Shown: positions 7,482 to 16,080, counted from the stretch's first letter. The stretch is 35,715 nt of DNA from Thermovibrio sp. (GCA_003978105.1 QOAO01000003.1:1-35715), one strand, 5' to 3'. Numbers and translations are program-made. The notes: generated by a model not told the origin, from the letters alone.

Positions 7482-8487
7482 GGTTGAGGATGCAGTGGGG
7501 ATGGTTTTGGTTCACGACATAACCGAAGTGAACCTCGATAGGGGATTTAAGGGTAGAGCCTTTAAAAAGGGACACATAATAAGGCCTGAGGATGTTGAGA
7601 AACTCAAGAAGTTGGGGAAGGAGTACGTTTACGTTTTGGAGCTCTCCGAGGATGAGGTCCACGAAGACGATGCAGCAAAGCTCTTAGCAGATGCCCTTAT
7701 GGGGGAAAACCTCTACAGGGATGAGGAGCCAAAGGAGGGGAAGATAAACATCTACTCCAAAGTTTTTGGAGTCTTTAAGGTTGACGTTGAAAAGCTGTTC
7801 CAGTTCAACATGGTAGGAGAGCCCTCGTGTCCCACGATACATACAAATATGTACGTTAAGCCAGGTGAGAAAGTTGCAGCAGTAAGGATTATCTCGTTAG
7901 TAGCTCCGAGGAAGGAGATAGATGAGGCTTTAAAGATAGCAGGAAGTGGAATTATGAAAGTTGTTCCCTTTGAGGAAAAAAGGGCTGGAATGATAATAAC
8001 GGGAAACGAGGTCTACTCTGGAAGGATAGAGGACAGATTTTACGATAGACTGAAGCCAAAGTTGGAGTTTTTCAAGTGCAAAGTCGAGGAAAGGGTAATC
8101 CTCCCAGACGATAAGGAAAGAATAAAGAAGAAAATTGTTGAGTTTAACGAAAAGTTCGATATAGTTATTCTAACAGGTGGAACGTCAGTCGACCCCGATG
8201 ATGTCACGTACAGGGCAATACGGGAGGCGGGAGCTGAAAACTTCATAAGGGGAAACCCAATTCAACCTGGAAATATGTTCACGATGGGATGGATAAACGG
8301 AAAACCTGTCGTTGCAGTTCCAGCAGCAGCACTCTTTTACAAAGCTACATCCTTTGACATCTGGCTCCCAAGGCTCTTAATAGGGGACGTGATTACCAAG
8401 GAAGAGGTGGCTGCTAAGGGACACGGAGGACTGTGCCATAACTGTCCAGTGTGTGTATTTCCAATATGTCCTTTCGGGAGACCGTAA
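7462..8487 (+). CDS. MoeA-like molybdopterin-binding protein with Cys-rich C-terminus
   Basis: The 341-residue protein contains a molybdopterin-binding fold in its second half: [54 protein letters not shown] and [21 protein letters not shown]. The N-terminal half ([21 protein letters not shown]) resembles the start of MoeA-family proteins. The tail [20 protein letters not shown] places five cysteines within about 15 residues and could bind a metal or iron-sulfur cluster. It probably handles molybdopterin or Moco in parallel to the true moeA that follows. The GTG at 7462 is used here; the TTG at 7465 has better spacing from GGAGG (7454-7458). The stop TAA shares a base with the ATG of moeA. 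Confidence 0.82.
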   Translation: MLKRKVKVEDAVGMVLVHDITEVNLDRGFKGRAFKKGHIIRPEDVEKLKKLGKEYVYVLELSEDEVHEDDAAKLLADALMGENLYRDEEPKEGKINIYSKVFGVFKVDVEKLFQFNMVGEPSCPTIHTNMYVKPGEKVAAVRIISLVAPRKEIDEALKIAGSGIMKVVPFEEKRAGMIITGNEVYSGRIEDRFYDRLKPKLEFFKCKVEERVILPDDKERIKKKIVEFNEKFDIVILTGGTSVDPDDVTYRAIREAGAENFIRGNPIQPGNMFTMGWINGKPVVAVPAAALFYKATSFDIWLPRLLIGDVITKEEVAAKGHGGLCHNCPVCVFPICPFGRP

Positions 8488-9692
8488 TGAAGGTAAGCAG
8501 GGAAGAGGCAAAGGAAATAATATTTGAAAATGTAAAACCGATTAAAAACATTGAAACAGTAACACTTGAAAAAGCTGAAGGTAGAGTTCTTTCTGAGGAT
8601 GTCTTTTCCCCGATAGACGTTCCTGACGTTAACAAATCGGCAATCGATGGGTATGCATTTAGGAGTTCCTCCTTAAAGAAAACTCCGGCAAAACTGAAAA
8701 TAGTAGGTGAAACTGCTGCAGGGGATACTGAGAGAAAGAGGGTAGGTGAGGGCGAAGCTGTTTTTGTTATGACCGGAGGAGAAATTCCAGAAGGTGCCGA
8801 TTCTGCCGTTAGGGTGGAAGACGTTGAAGTTAAAGGAAAATTTGTGAAAATCGATTTTCCGGTAGAAAAGGGTAACCTTGTAAACTTCAGAGGGGAGGAG
8901 TTTAAGAAGGGAGAGGTTGTCTTAGAGAGGGGAGAGAAAATTTGCGGGCTTAAAGTAGCCCTTTTGGCATACTTAGGAGTATACAGTTTAAAGGTTTACT
9001 CCAAACCGCGGATTGGGGTTCTGGTAACGGGAAATGAAATTTTGGAACCTTGGGAGAGTTTTAAGAGGGGGAATGCTTACAACTCGAACCTTTACATCGT
9101 AGAGGAGTTTCTAAAGAGAGCCGGGGCCGTTACTTACATAGGTAGAGTTAGGGATGATAGGGAAGAGCTCAAAAAGGCCATTGAGGAAGGGATAGACAGG
9201 TTGGATGTTTTAATAACTACAGGAGGCGTTTCAAAGGGCAAGTACGACTTTGTGAAGGAGGTTGTTTCACAGGTTGGCATAGATGTTAAGTTTACCCAAA
9301 CAAATATAAGACCTGGTAGACCTTTAGTTTTTGGAACGAAGGGTGAAAAGCTCTTTTTTGGTCTGCCTGGGTACCCTTCAGCAACAGTAGTAAACCTCCT
9401 TGAGTTTGTCCTTCCGGCCGTGAAAAAACTATCCGGGAGTAGGGATTGGGAGAACAGATATTTAAAGGCATTCGCAGATGAACCGTTAAGGTCTAAGAAA
9501 GGAAGGAACGACTTTATTAGGGTAAAATTCCTAAACGATAACGGAGTTTTAAAAGTGAAGAGCTCAGGTAGCCAACAGACTTCCGTTTTTAAGAGTGTTG
9601 TTTTCTCTGACGGTTTTGCTGTCGTTCCAGAGGATAGGGGAAGTGTTGAAAGAGGAGATTTAATAGATATTTTAATTTTTATGGAAGTTTAA
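8487..9692 (+). CDS. moeA: Molybdopterin molybdenumtransferase MoeA
   Basis: MoeA inserts molybdate into adenylylated molybdopterin to complete the cofactor. The protein is about 401 residues, the usual MoeA length. Conserved stretches are VNKSAIDGYAF, VFVMTGGEIPEGADSAVRVED, FRGEEFKKGE, RIGVLVTGNEI, YNSNLYIVEEF, DVLITTGGVSKGKYDF, NIRPGRPLVFG and FGLPGYPSATVV. The start is the ATG at 8487, overlapping the stop of the previous gene (TAATG) with GGGAG at 8475-8479; a longer frame from 8451 would overlap that gene needlessly. It ends the molybdenum operon. Two MoeA-type proteins side by side may serve molybdenum versus tungsten or different cofactor forms (inference). Confidence 0.93.
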   Translation: MKVSREEAKEIIFENVKPIKNIETVTLEKAEGRVLSEDVFSPIDVPDVNKSAIDGYAFRSSSLKKTPAKLKIVGETAAGDTERKRVGEGEAVFVMTGGEIPEGADSAVRVEDVEVKGKFVKIDFPVEKGNLVNFRGEEFKKGEVVLERGEKICGLKVALLAYLGVYSLKVYSKPRIGVLVTGNEILEPWESFKRGNAYNSNLYIVEEFLKRAGAVTYIGRVRDDREELKKAIEEGIDRLDVLITTGGVSKGKYDFVKEVVSQVGIDVKFTQTNIRPGRPLVFGTKGEKLFFGLPGYPSATVVNLLEFVLPAVKKLSGSRDWENRYLKAFADEPLRSKKGRNDFIRVKFLNDNGVLKVKSSGSQQTSVFKSVVFSDGFAVVPEDRGSVERGDLIDILIFMEV

Positions 9693-9694
9693 TT

Positions 9695-9724
9695 AAATAA
9701 AATGTTTGGCTGAGAATTTTATTT
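9695..9724. repeat. AT-only inverted repeat after moeA
   Basis: AAATAAAAT (9695-9703) and ATTTTATTT (9716-9724) are perfect 9-base inverted arms around a 12-base loop, three bases after the moeA stop. An A/T-only stem is a weak terminator; it could instead be an UP-like element, because TTGACA begins five bases downstream. Confidence 0.4.
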
Positions 9725-9728
9725 CAAC

Positions 9729-9756
9729 TTGACAATCGAAATCGAAATTTTGTAAC
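9729..9756 (+). promoter_or_regulatory. Promoter of the multihaem cytochrome operon
   Basis: A perfect TTGACA (9729-9734) is followed after 16 bases by TGTAAC (9751-9756), a partial -10 match. It lies in the only gap (97 bases) between the molybdenum operon and the cytochrome operon, so the latter probably has its own promoter. Confidence 0.55.
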
Positions 9757-9763
9757 ATTTCGA
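9736..9763. promoter_or_regulatory. Candidate operator overlapping the cytochrome-operon promoter
   Basis: Two direct copies of TCGAAAT (9736-9742 and 9742-9748, sharing one T) face an inverted copy ATTTCGA at 9757-9763. The inner pair forms a 22-bp dyad with an 8-base centre that covers the -10 region. This geometry suits a dimeric repressor or redox regulator, but the half-site is not one I can assign to a known family. Confidence 0.4.
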
Positions 9764-9789
9764 AACCAGCCCAGAAGAGAGGGATAAGC

Positions 9790-11052
9790 GTGGGGATAGA
9801 TAGGCTTGTACTTGCGGCGGTGGGAGCGGGGCTATTGGCCAGCAGTTCCTATGGAGCTGTTAACGTCCCTGGTTTTGAAGGAGAACTTAAGACCCAAGTT
9901 GAGTTTAGACAGGACATTTACGATAGGGACTCTATCCCATTTGATAACTACTTAAAGTTGGACGTGAGGGATTTAAAAGGGACGGAGCTCCACTTTTACG
10001 GAAAACTCTGGAAGGATTTGGGCTATGGAACTGATTGGGACTTAGACCTTTACCAGCTTTACATAGAAGTTCCCTTAAGGGGAACGAATTCTATCTTTAC
10101 TGTCGGTAGGCAGTTTATCTCAGAAGGTTTTGAAACGTATACAGCAGATGCTGTTAAGTTTACAAACAGGCTTAAAAATGGCTTCAGATACACGTTCTAC
10201 TTAGGTAAACCAAGGTTCTTTGAACCTAACACTCCTGATGGTGATGACCTTTTGGCAGGATTTAAGTTTGACTACAAGGGATACTTCTTAGGCTTCGAAC
10301 ACTTAAGGGACGATGGAAAGGTAAAAAAATCCTCATTCGTTTTTGGGAATTACAGGTACCTGACCGAAAAAATTGCAGAGTACAGCAGATTGGAAATCGA
10401 TACAGCCCATGGCGAATTAACAAACTTTAACCTTGGCCTTAACTGCTTTCCTACTAAGAGGCTAAGACTGGATACTGAAGTTGAGTACTACGATAACTCT
10501 TACTTTTACGATGATAAAACAGTTCCTGAGGATAGGATTTTTTATCTCTTTTCACCCAGCGGCAGGGAGCTAAGGTTTACTCAGAGTGCTCATTACGACT
10601 TAACAAAGAAGTGGGAGCTTTTTGGTAGCTATACCCTAACTGATGTTCAGAGGAGAGGAAAGGACAACGGTTATTTAGCTAAATTTGGAGCTGTGAGAGA
10701 TACTTGGTTTAAGAACGGTTTAAGAACTTACGGAGCTTTCCTCTATCAGAACAGCTGGATAGGAATTTTAAAGGGAGTTGAATTTGGTTTTACGAAGTAC
10801 GTATGTAGAAAGTTGACCTTAAACGGTACGGCTCAGATTGCCAGATACGACAAGGTTACTTATGGAAAACAGTGGGCAAGTGCCTACTACTTGAAAGGTG
10901 TTTATCAAACCAGTGAATTTTCAAATCTTGAATTGGGTGTCGATTACAGAAACAATGAGGATTTTGACCGTGATTTAAGGTTAATCCTCAGGTACAACCT
11001 CCTTTTCTGGGGTGGAACTGGAAAAAAGGAGAGGACAGAGGATAGAAGATGA
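9790..11052 (+). CDS. Outer-membrane beta-barrel protein, candidate porin of a porin-cytochrome conduit
   Basis: The 420-residue protein starts at GTG 9790 behind a GAGAGGG ribosome binding site and has a signal peptide ending near SSSYGA. The mature part is a run of amphipathic aromatic-rich strands alternating with charged turns (for example ELHFYGKLW, SIFTVGRQF, FRYTFYLGK, YFLGFEHLR, RLEIDTAHG, WELFGSYTL, LELGVDYRN, LRLILRYNLLFW), typical of a beta-barrel of roughly 16 or more strands. I recognise no specific family. It is the first gene of an operon whose next gene is a 7-haem lipoprotein. Barrel plus multihaem cytochrome is the architecture of porin-cytochrome conduits, so a sheath role is inferred. 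A diffusion porin is the alternative. Four bases overlap the next gene. Confidence 0.72.
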   Translation: MGIDRLVLAAVGAGLLASSSYGAVNVPGFEGELKTQVEFRQDIYDRDSIPFDNYLKLDVRDLKGTELHFYGKLWKDLGYGTDWDLDLYQLYIEVPLRGTNSIFTVGRQFISEGFETYTADAVKFTNRLKNGFRYTFYLGKPRFFEPNTPDGDDLLAGFKFDYKGYFLGFEHLRDDGKVKKSSFVFGNYRYLTEKIAEYSRLEIDTAHGELTNFNLGLNCFPTKRLRLDTEVEYYDNSYFYDDKTVPEDRIFYLFSPSGRELRFTQSAHYDLTKKWELFGSYTLTDVQRRGKDNGYLAKFGAVRDTWFKNGLRTYGAFLYQNSWIGILKGVEFGFTKYVCRKLTLNGTAQIARYDKVTYGKQWASAYYLKGVYQTSEFSNLELGVDYRNNEDFDRDLRLILRYNLLFWGGTGKKERTEDRR

Positions 11053-11648
11053 GAAAATCCGTGCTGATTTTTTTAATTGGATTGGCGTTCTTAAGTTCCT
11101 GTGGGAAGGGTAGTGTCAAGTACAGTGAGGAACTTGCTGCTACTGCAAAGTTTCACCATAGGGAACACAAGTCGTTTATAGATAAACATGGTTGTATTCC
11201 CTGTCATAAGATGAACGTTAAGATGTCCTTTTCTGATATAGAGGCAGCAGAGAAGGGTTCCAAGAAAATAATCATGCCTTCAAAGGTTACCTGCCATTAC
11301 TGTCACAACAATCCTGGAAAAACACCAGCTCCTAACGCACCTACCCAGTGTTACATTTGTCACTTCAACATGAAGGAGATAGAACCTGCTGACCACAAAA
11401 CGGGAAATTGGCTTAAAACTCACAAGTTTGCCTACGAAGGAAAGCCTAAAAAGTGTAGTGAGTGTCACAGGCAGAGATTCTGTATTGATTGCCACCAGAG
11501 AAGGGATACAATCCAACACCTTGTTCACCCGAGAAACTACGAATATATCCACAGTATAGAGGCAGCAGCAGACCCTGCTAAGTGCAGCAGGTGTCACAGG
11601 ATTGGATTCTGTATGGAATGCCATACTAAGGGGAACTGGTCAAGATGA
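11049..11648 (+). CDS. Seven-haem c-type cytochrome lipoprotein
   Basis: The 199-residue protein has a lipoprotein signal (FLIGLAFLSSC, lipidation at Cys18) and seven CXXCH haem sites beginning at residues 49, 82, 101, 136, 145, 179 and 188 (CIPCH, CHYCH, CYICH, CSECH, CIDCH, CSRCH, CMECH). Other histidines, including HH at 36-37, H125, H157, H160 and H168, could supply distal ligands. Haem packing (one per about 28 residues) is that of an electron-wire protein rather than an enzyme. Because it is lipidated and encoded with an outer-membrane barrel, it may sit inside or against the barrel as the conduit cytochrome (inference). It overlaps its neighbours on both sides by four bases. Confidence 0.88.
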   Translation: MRKSVLIFLIGLAFLSSCGKGSVKYSEELAATAKFHHREHKSFIDKHGCIPCHKMNVKMSFSDIEAAEKGSKKIIMPSKVTCHYCHNNPGKTPAPNAPTQCYICHFNMKEIEPADHKTGNWLKTHKFAYEGKPKKCSECHRQRFCIDCHQRRDTIQHLVHPRNYEYIHSIEAAADPAKCSRCHRIGFCMECHTKGNWSR

Positions 11649-12517
11649 GGAAGGGAATACTGCTTACGTTTGTTCTAATTTTAAGCTTCCTCAATTCGGA
11701 AGCTAAAGAGTGTGGTGGAAGGGGATACACCGGAACTGACAAATCGTACTGTCTGAGTTGCCATAGAAGTGGTTGTCCTATCGTCCATCCAGTTGATATT
11801 GAAATTAGAAAATCGGAATGTATCGATGTTCCTGAGAATTTCCCAAGGGCAAAGGATAACAGAATGACCTGTACAACTTGCCACGATATGACCTCCAACA
11901 GGAAGAAATTCTTAAGGGGAAAGGGAGAGTTTAAAGAGAGGTACTCCTTCTGTTTCCAGTGTCACAATAGAGAATGTTATGAAAAGTTTAATCCTCATAA
12001 GACGATAGCTTCCAATTTAAGTTGGAACGAAAAGAAGAAGACCTGTATATACTGTCACGGTTTTGGAGCAAAGCTAAACGCTTACAGAGCCTGCGTTGGG
12101 TGCCATACTAAGACCCCTCATGTTGGAGCCCCCGAGCACATCTTTGCAAAGCGAGAGGAGGTTTTAAGACTAACAAAGGGAAAGAAGGAAATTGTTAATA
12201 TATCTACGATGAAACAGTTGAATCCAAAAATTGACATCAATGAACTTAAAAAGAGAAGGCCCAAAGTTATTTTGGTAAACGGAAGGATTGAGTGTATAAC
12301 CTGCCACAATCCACATCCTCAAATTGCCATTCCTGCCCCTCCTGAGAGGAATCCATGGAAGAGTATGGAGAGGGCAGATTTTGAATACAAAGTGAAAAAG
12401 CTCAACGAGGAGCTTCCAAAGTTTGAAGTTAACACCAATGGCGTAAAGCTTATGAGTAGAGATTTGAGAAGTGGCAAACTGTGCAAAGTCTGCCACTCCA
12501 TCAACTCGCTTAAGTAG
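11645..12517 (+). CDS. Seven-haem periplasmic c-type cytochrome
   Basis: The 290-residue protein has a cleavable signal (cut near NSEA-K) and seven CXXCH motifs beginning at residues 36, 76, 103, 134, 150, 217 and 280 (CLSCH, CTTCH, CFQCH, CIYCH, CVGCH, CITCH, CKVCH). The CITCHNPH motif with its trailing His resembles the doubled-CXXCH class. A haem-free, charged stretch (about 165-213) separates the first five haems from the last two. No membrane anchor or lipobox is seen, so it is probably a soluble periplasmic carrier linking the quinol-oxidising module to the outer-membrane conduit. Specific partners are inferred from operon position only. Confidence 0.87.
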   Translation: MRKGILLTFVLILSFLNSEAKECGGRGYTGTDKSYCLSCHRSGCPIVHPVDIEIRKSECIDVPENFPRAKDNRMTCTTCHDMTSNRKKFLRGKGEFKERYSFCFQCHNRECYEKFNPHKTIASNLSWNEKKKTCIYCHGFGAKLNAYRACVGCHTKTPHVGAPEHIFAKREEVLRLTKGKKEIVNISTMKQLNPKIDINELKKRRPKVILVNGRIECITCHNPHPQIAIPAPPERNPWKSMERADFEYKVKKLNEELPKFEVNTNGVKLMSRDLRSGKLCKVCHSINSLK

Positions 12518-12527
12518 GGGGTAGAGA

Positions 12528-13616
12528 GTGAAAGCCTTTATATTGGGATTAGCGGGAGCACTTGTAGTTTCCGGTTCGGCCTTTGGAATGAGTGATGATG
12601 GCTGTTTGGTCTGTCATAGGTTAAAGGGACTATCTGTCGTAGATGAGAAGAATGAAATAAAGGACTGCAGTATTTCTGAAGCTCTCTTTGCCCATTCAGT
12701 CCACAGAAACGTTGGATGTACAGAGTGTCACTCGAAGATTGAGGAATATCCCCACAAGCCTGAAAATGCAAAGGTAAACTGTGCTACCCAGTGTCACGTT
12801 GTTGACCCTTCAACGAAGAAGCCATTTTCCCACGAGGGTGTATTTAAAACTTGGAAGGAGAGTGTTCACGGTAAGAACTACGAAAAGGCTCCAGATGTCT
12901 ATCCTTACTGTACGTACTGCCATACAAACAGCTTACTCGTGGGCGTATCAAAGCTCTCTGCTATGAAGATGAGTCTTGATAGGTGTTCAATCTGCCACGA
13001 AAATAAGAGCTGGCTGAAGGACAGATTGTCCCACGTTTCAAGTAGGGAGCCGATTCCAGTTATAAAAAATGGATTTACCCACTCCTTTATTAAGACCAGA
13101 AGGGATGGATGGGAAATTGTGGAGCTCTGTGCCTCCTGCCACGAGGATGAAAAGAAAATGGAAAGAGCGCTTGATATAGAAGGGATTGAAGATAAGTTTG
13201 AGAGAGAGCACGTTTTAACAGCCGTTGAGTCCTACAAAGTTACAATGCATTCCAAAATGCTCTACTTGGATAGAAACGATAATAGGGCTGCAGACTGTCT
13301 CGACTGCCACACGAACAAGGACGGAAACTTCCACGATATTTTCCACAAAAAAGACCCCCGTTCGTCCATAAATGTCAAGAACATTGAGTTAACCTGTGGA
13401 CGTTCAACGGAGTGTCACCCGTTGGCTCCTGCAAAGGACATGAAGAACTTTGCAACAACCAAATGGGTTCACATGCATCCCATTCCGGACTCTCTAGGAC
13501 AGAAGATAGTTAAGATAATTGAAGAGTTTATGTTCTGGCTCACAACAGGAACTCTCCTCTTTGCAGTTTCAATTGTTGGATTAGACCTTCTTAAAAACCT
13601 GAGGAGGAAACACTAA
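12528..13616 (+). CDS. Membrane-anchored multihaem cytochrome c (six CXXCH plus CX3CH and CX5CH)
   Basis: The 362-residue protein starts at GTG 12528 and has a signal peptide (cut near SAFG). Canonical CXXCH motifs begin at residues 26, 64, 128, 153, 201 and 257. CATQCH at 85-90 (CX3CH) and CGRSTECH at 290-297 (CX5CH) are spaced like two more haem sites, for eight possible haems. A C-terminal membrane segment (about 333-353, FWLTTGTLLFAVSIVGLDLL) ends in basic residues, so the haem domain faces the periplasm. It is directly followed by a cytochrome b, and the pair resembles menaquinol:cytochrome c oxidoreductases of the Cbc type. It is not a hydroxylamine oxidoreductase: too short, and without that family's layout. 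Confidence 0.85.
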   Translation: MKAFILGLAGALVVSGSAFGMSDDGCLVCHRLKGLSVVDEKNEIKDCSISEALFAHSVHRNVGCTECHSKIEEYPHKPENAKVNCATQCHVVDPSTKKPFSHEGVFKTWKESVHGKNYEKAPDVYPYCTYCHTNSLLVGVSKLSAMKMSLDRCSICHENKSWLKDRLSHVSSREPIPVIKNGFTHSFIKTRRDGWEIVELCASCHEDEKKMERALDIEGIEDKFEREHVLTAVESYKVTMHSKMLYLDRNDNRAADCLDCHTNKDGNFHDIFHKKDPRSSINVKNIELTCGRSTECHPLAPAKDMKNFATTKWVHMHPIPDSLGQKIVKIIEEFMFWLTTGTLLFAVSIVGLDLLKNLRRKH

Positions 13617-14548
13617 TGGGACTTTGGGAAGCTTTTAAAAGGAGATTTAGGGTAAGGGCAGAGCAGGATAAGCTTCTCATCGTTGATGGTGAGAAGATAA
13701 TGATACAGAAGTTCACTCTCTTTCAGAGACTCCTCCACGTCGGTATCTTTTCAACATTCATCTGGCAGATAATTACTGGATACCCGTTAAAGTTCTACGA
13801 TACAGCTTGGGCAAAACCGATAATAACCTTGTTAGGTGGAATCCCTGGAGAAATGACAATTCACAGAATATCCGGTTTCATCATGTTCTCAGACTTCCTC
13901 TTAACGGTTCTATACTTGATACTTATTCTTATAGCAAACTGGGATTTGGCAAAGAAGGACTTTTTTGGATACTTCAAGATTGTTCCCGGACCAACCGATG
14001 TTACGTTCGTTCACTACATTAAGTATCTCTTAGGACTGAGAAAAGTCCCTCCGGACTGGGACGAGTACATCTGGGTTGACAAGTTTGACTTCTGGGCGGT
14101 TGGTTGGGGTATGCTTGCCATTGGTATTACAGGTTGGATGCTCTGGCTTCCAGAGGTATTTACTGGATTTCTCCACCTTCCGCCGGAAACTGTGCAGATT
14201 GCATATCTGATGCACTCGGATGAGGCTGTTTTGGCGTTAGGTTGGATTGCGTTGGTCCACATGTACATGGTTCACTACGGACCTAACAAGTTCCCGATGG
14301 ACTGGATTTGGTTAACAGGAACAGCTTCTGAAGTAGAATGGATTGAGGAGAGGCCGAGAAGCTACAGGAGAATTATTAAGGCTGTAGCTGAAAACGAACC
14401 CCACCTTTTAGAAAAGTATCCATTTTTGAAGGAACGTTACGAGTTTGTCCGTGAAGTTGAGAAACTTCCAGAAGAAGAGATGATAGAGAAGATGCACGAA
14501 TACGCTCACCATCTCCTTGAAAAGGAAGTTGAAGGGAGGACTGCATAA
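13616..14548 (+). CDS. Di-haem cytochrome b membrane subunit (quinol-oxidising)
   Basis: The 310-residue protein resembles the cytochrome b556/FdnI/PhsC class with four main membrane segments. Candidate b-haem histidines are in QRLLHVGIF (about 41), MTIHRISGFIMF (about 87), YLMHSDEAVLALGW (about 203) and LVHMYMVHYGP (about 217 and 222). Such subunits move electrons between menaquinol and a periplasmic partner. The natural partner is the membrane-anchored multihaem cytochrome encoded just upstream, whose stop touches this start. The C-terminal 70 residues are a charged cytoplasmic tail rich in Glu, Lys and His. The same class also serves formate dehydrogenases and hydrogenases, but no such enzyme is encoded here. 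Confidence 0.85.
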   Translation: MGLWEAFKRRFRVRAEQDKLLIVDGEKIMIQKFTLFQRLLHVGIFSTFIWQIITGYPLKFYDTAWAKPIITLLGGIPGEMTIHRISGFIMFSDFLLTVLYLILILIANWDLAKKDFFGYFKIVPGPTDVTFVHYIKYLLGLRKVPPDWDEYIWVDKFDFWAVGWGMLAIGITGWMLWLPEVFTGFLHLPPETVQIAYLMHSDEAVLALGWIALVHMYMVHYGPNKFPMDWIWLTGTASEVEWIEERPRSYRRIIKAVAENEPHLLEKYPFLKERYEFVREVEKLPEEEMIEKMHEYAHHLLEKEVEGRTA

Positions 14549-15261
14549 TGAGAAAGTATCTAATAGTACTGTTACTCATATCAACGCCTTCTTTAGCTGC
14601 AGAAAGTCCTCTTCTCTCTGCTCCATCTACCGATACATCAACTTGGGCTCAGAAACTCAAGGAGTTTAAGAGACCCGAGTTACCAAAAGTAAAGGAGTAC
14701 CCTAAGCCGTTTCACTATGAAAACCAATACAGGTATAAAATGAACGATGTCTGTTCGGAATGTCATACATTTGCTGCACACAAGAAGGACAGAAAGTACT
14801 CTCCGTTCTACAATGCCCACAGTACATTCATGAGCTGCAATACGTGCCACTTTGTTAAAGAGGGTTTGAGCTACAGCTGGGCTGAAATAGACAATGAGAA
14901 TGTAAAGCTTTTAAAGAGTGGAGATTTCTACGGATTAAGGTACATTAAAGTAGGGAACAGGGTTATGCTTTCTGGAGAAGAAAGCAGCGCGAAAATTGTT
15001 CCTGTTTATAATGGAAATCCTGTAGAGCTCCCCCTTAAAGGAAATGAGGAACTTTTAAAGGACGTTGGTTCAGTTGCAAGAATGCACAATGCACTTACGA
15101 ATAATCCATTAAAGTGTGAGGACTGTCATAAGGAAAACGGAGCTCTCAACTTTAGAGAACTTGGATTCTCAGAGGAGAGAATAAAGGACCTTGAACACAA
15201 CGAAATTGTAAAGGGATTAAAGGAATACAAAACAATCCACTTCCCCAAATTTATCTGGTAA
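14548..15261 (+). CDS. Three-haem periplasmic c-type cytochrome
   Basis: The 237-residue protein has a signal peptide (cut near SLAA) and three CXXCH motifs beginning at residues 69, 97 and 190 (CSECH, CNTCH, CEDCH). A haem-free domain of about 85 residues (104-188) separates haems two and three and includes MLSGEESSAKIVPVY, which may be a small beta domain. Distal ligands could come from H76-H78, H91, H180 and H217. I do not recognise a named family. ATG 14548 shares a base with the cytochrome b stop, so expression is coupled. Confidence 0.82.
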   Translation: MRKYLIVLLLISTPSLAAESPLLSAPSTDTSTWAQKLKEFKRPELPKVKEYPKPFHYENQYRYKMNDVCSECHTFAAHKKDRKYSPFYNAHSTFMSCNTCHFVKEGLSYSWAEIDNENVKLLKSGDFYGLRYIKVGNRVMLSGEESSAKIVPVYNGNPVELPLKGNEELLKDVGSVARMHNALTNNPLKCEDCHKENGALNFRELGFSEERIKDLEHNEIVKGLKEYKTIHFPKFIW

Positions 15262-15273
15262 GGGGTAGAGATA

Positions 15274-16080
15274 ATGAAGAAAGGATTCTTAACTGTTCTG
15301 TTTCTTGTTTTAATGGTGGTTACCACTGTTGCAGGAGAAATAAAAGGAAACTGGAAGTTCCCCTCTGACATAGCCGTTTCAAACGGAAAACTCTACGTCG
15401 TTGACGGTCTGAACAACAGAATTTCAGTCTACGACCTGTACGGTGAACATCTAACGGATATAAGGATTGATTCCCCTTATGGGATTTTTGCCTTTAACGG
15501 CCTTATATATACTGTAAGTCAAAAGGGAAAGCTTACAGTGATGGACGAAAATGGTGGCGTTGAAAAGGTTTTAAACCTCGAAGGAAGGCCTATCGATGTT
15601 GTTAAAATTGGTTCAAAACTCTTTGTAACAGATGGAAAGAATGAATCTATTGATGTCTACGACCTTGACGGAAACCTTATAAAAAAAGTTGGTAGTAAAG
15701 GAACAGCTCCCGGAAGCTTTGTCGGAATATTCCTGAGTGATGCCTCAAAGGATACGTTGTTTGTTGTTGATTCTGTAAATGCCAGGATTCAAGAGTTTAG
15801 TAAGGATGGAAGCTTTGTTCGTCAGTTTGGGAAGTTTGGAATTGAGGAGGGAGACCTCTTTAGACCAAAGGGAATTGCTTACTGCGGAAATGGAAAGTTA
15901 GTCGTTTCAGATGCCATAACAGGAGCTCTTCAGCTCTTCAACGTTTACGGCGGTTTTGAAAGGGTAATAGCTAAAGGTCTCTACTATCCAACGGCTGTTG
16001 CCTGTTACAGAGGAGAGGTATTTGTCCTTGAACCCCTCAAAAACAGGGTACTTACATTTAAAGTTCAAGGAGTCAAGTAA
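15274..16080 (+). CDS. Exported NHL-repeat beta-propeller protein
   Basis: The 268-residue protein has a signal peptide (MKKGFLTVLFLVLMVVTTVAGE) followed by about six blades with the NHL pattern: FPSDIAVSNGKLYVVDGLNNRISVYDLYGE, SPYGIFAFNGLIYTV, RPIDVVKIGSKLFVTDGKNESIDVYDLDGN, LFVVDSVNARIQEFSKDGSFVRQFGKFG, RPKGIAYCGNGKLVVSDAITGALQLFNVYG, and PTAVACYRGEVFVLEPLKNRVLTF. Such propellers bind proteins or polymers and are not expected to carry haem. It lies between cytochrome genes, and its stop overlaps the start of the 24-haem gene, so a role as scaffold or assembly factor for the cytochromes is reasonable but unproven. Confidence 0.85.
   Translation: MKKGFLTVLFLVLMVVTTVAGEIKGNWKFPSDIAVSNGKLYVVDGLNNRISVYDLYGEHLTDIRIDSPYGIFAFNGLIYTVSQKGKLTVMDENGGVEKVLNLEGRPIDVVKIGSKLFVTDGKNESIDVYDLDGNLIKKVGSKGTAPGSFVGIFLSDASKDTLFVVDSVNARIQEFSKDGSFVRQFGKFGIEEGDLFRPKGIAYCGNGKLVVSDAITGALQLFNVYGGFERVIAKGLYYPTAVACYRGEVFVLEPLKNRVLTFKVQGVK

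Noticed and set aside
8451..8486. Longer moeA start at GTG 8451
   Set aside because: It would overlap the previous gene by 37 bases; ATG 8487 has a better ribosome binding site and starts exactly where MoeA homology begins.
12528..13616. Octahaem hydroxylamine oxidoreductase or octahaem nitrite reductase
   Set aside because: The protein is too short, has a C-terminal membrane anchor, only six canonical motifs and no recognisable catalytic layout.
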